Assembly (NCBI GenBank): GCA_022768945.1 | Contig: JALEKY010000033.1 | Coordinates: 1-52,380, forward strand | Direction: 5' to 3' | Length of the DNA stretch: 52,380 nt | Source of the DNA: Christensenellaceae bacterium | GTDB lineage: Bacteria; Bacillota; Clostridia; Christensenellales; Borkfalkiaceae | In this document: positions 51,577 to 52,380 of the stretch, in pieces | Layout: each line of letters opens with the position of its first letter | Numbering within the stretch: position 1 is the first letter of the stretch | The notes under the pieces: model-generated | Seen by the model: the letters and a program-made list of their open reading frames with translations, nothing else | Told to the model about the DNA's origin: nothing | Databases searched by the model: none | Made by a program: the position numbers and the translations under genes

Positions 51577-52203
51577 TTATTTCTTTACCCGAAGCATCCA
51601 GCAGGAAAGAGTATGTTTTTTCTCGGTGACGAAACCGACGTACCGGTAGGCCTCCCCGTTCTCGCAAAGAATTCTTATAAGGAATTCTCCGTTCGCGTCG
51701 TTCGGTTCGTGGTTTTCAGCTCTTTTTTGACCGTTTCGAGCGGGGCGGAATAATCCGAGGCTCCTTCCGGAACGGAGGATTTCATAGTTGTTTCTCCGCT
51801 CTTTTTCCCCGTGATTTTTATGGCGAAGCTTTCTTTCGGCAATGTTTCCACCGGAATTTCCGCCTTTAAAATATTTTCCGCGCGTTGCTCTAAAAGGGAG
51901 GAATATTCCTTGTCCTCTATAGTTATAGAAGCGGAATAAGTGCCGTTTATCGCACTTAAAGTGCATATTTTTAGAATTAAGACGTTTGCTCTTTCGCCCG
52001 CTTTGCCGTCGGGCGTCAACGGGATTTCGCGGCTTTCGGCAAAAGCCGTTATTAAAAATTCGTCCGTTTCCGCGCCGAAAATATCATAGCGGATCTGACC
52101 TATGTTTTTGCAGTCGTCTTTGTCGGCGCAGGCCGAGCCGAAACAAAACAGAGAAAGTATTGAAAAAAAACACTAAGATTAAAACGAGAACGTTTCTTTT
52201 CAT
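51577..52203 (-). pseudogene. Lipoprotein gene broken by two homopolymer frameshifts
   Basis: ATG at 52203 follows TGGAGG. The first residues MKRNVLVLILVFF form a signal sequence, but a run of eight T breaks the frame. Removing one T continues as SILSLFCFGSACADKDDC (lipobox-like GSAC) and joins the long downstream frame (LTPDGKAGERANVLILKI). A run of six A near 51730 breaks it again. One more A would lead into NDANGEFLIRILCENGEAY and the stop at 51577. The restored product would be about 208 residues. Function unknown. Pseudogene, phase-variable gene and sequencing error are all possible. Confidence 0.65.
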
Positions 52204-52306
52204 AAAAACCTCCATATAAGGCAGGGAAGCATCGGACATATATTTCGCAAGAAAATATACCCGCTCCCTCGTCTACAATATTTTCTATTCACGAGGGGCG
52301 GCTATT

Positions 52307-52321
52307 ATGAAAAAGCTTTAG
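52307..52321 (+). other. Four-codon open frame at the window end
   Basis: ATG-AAA-AAG-CTT-TAG (MKKL, stop) follows CGAGGGGCGG by about 6 nt. The frame resumes without an obvious start before the window ends. It may be a leader peptide or the beginning of a gene with an early stop; too little sequence remains to decide. Confidence 0.2.
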
Positions 52322-52380
52322 AAACTACGGATTTTAGAGATGAGATATGTTTGCTCGATTGTTTCCGTTCGGCGGATCGA

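Overview
The window looks like the chromosome of a spore-forming, anaerobic, Gram-positive clostridial bacterium, probably an uncultured gut lineage. The sporulation genes are sipL, spoIVA, spoIIGA, sigE and sigG. Other Firmicutes/Clostridia markers are sepF, formate-tetrahydrofolate ligase, an ECF vitamin transporter beside type III pantothenate kinase, and mcsA-mcsB-clpC. I cannot fix the family from sequence alone.

Layout. 1-3,220: tRNA-Leu(UAG), a small membrane protein and an OmpR-type two-component pair. 3,470-6,250: dUTPase and a YjjG-like nucleotidase (minus), then the spore-coat linker SipL. 6,360-10,400: ispE, trmO, fhs, sepF. 10,450-13,930: two envelope proteins of similar architecture around an HTH-like protein. 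14,190-15,570: a pantothenate uptake and kinase operon. 16,155-27,225: a ten-gene, same-strand phage head and packaging island. 27,700-34,030: an AEC transporter, tRNA-Gly(CCC), a broken c-di-GMP phosphodiesterase gene and a large surface lipoprotein. 34,280-39,690: DUF512 radical-SAM protein, der, plsY, spoIVA. 39,700-44,700: a long structured leader or repeat, then mcsA-mcsB-clpC without ctsR. 44,900-47,900: hpf, a sugar isomerase/epimerase, pgi. 48,250-50,720: spoIIGA-sigE-sigG. 50,720-52,380: AT-rich decayed DNA with a gene fragment and a frameshifted lipoprotein gene.

The most unusual block is the phage-like island. Its order (large terminase, small protein, P22-type portal, scaffold, HK97-fold coat, connector, hub-like protein) matches the head-to-tail-hub module of P22-like podoviruses. 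No integrase, repressor, replication, lysis, ejection or tailspike gene is visible, and host genes begin directly on both sides. All ten frames are open. The host's interspersed palindromic repeats lie inside the island between scaffold and coat, which suggests long residence. A domesticated particle or GTA-like element, a satellite, and a decaying prophage all remain possible.

Other points of note: dispersed palindromic repeats in at least seven intergenic regions; four genes with near-consensus promoters placed so that the mRNA would be leaderless; a ClpC without the middle (UVR) domain despite sitting with mcsA and mcsB; an EAL gene broken by two in-frame TAA codons; a lipoprotein gene broken at two homopolymers; and an inverted-repeat-bounded, probably transcribed 300-nt segment before mcsA.
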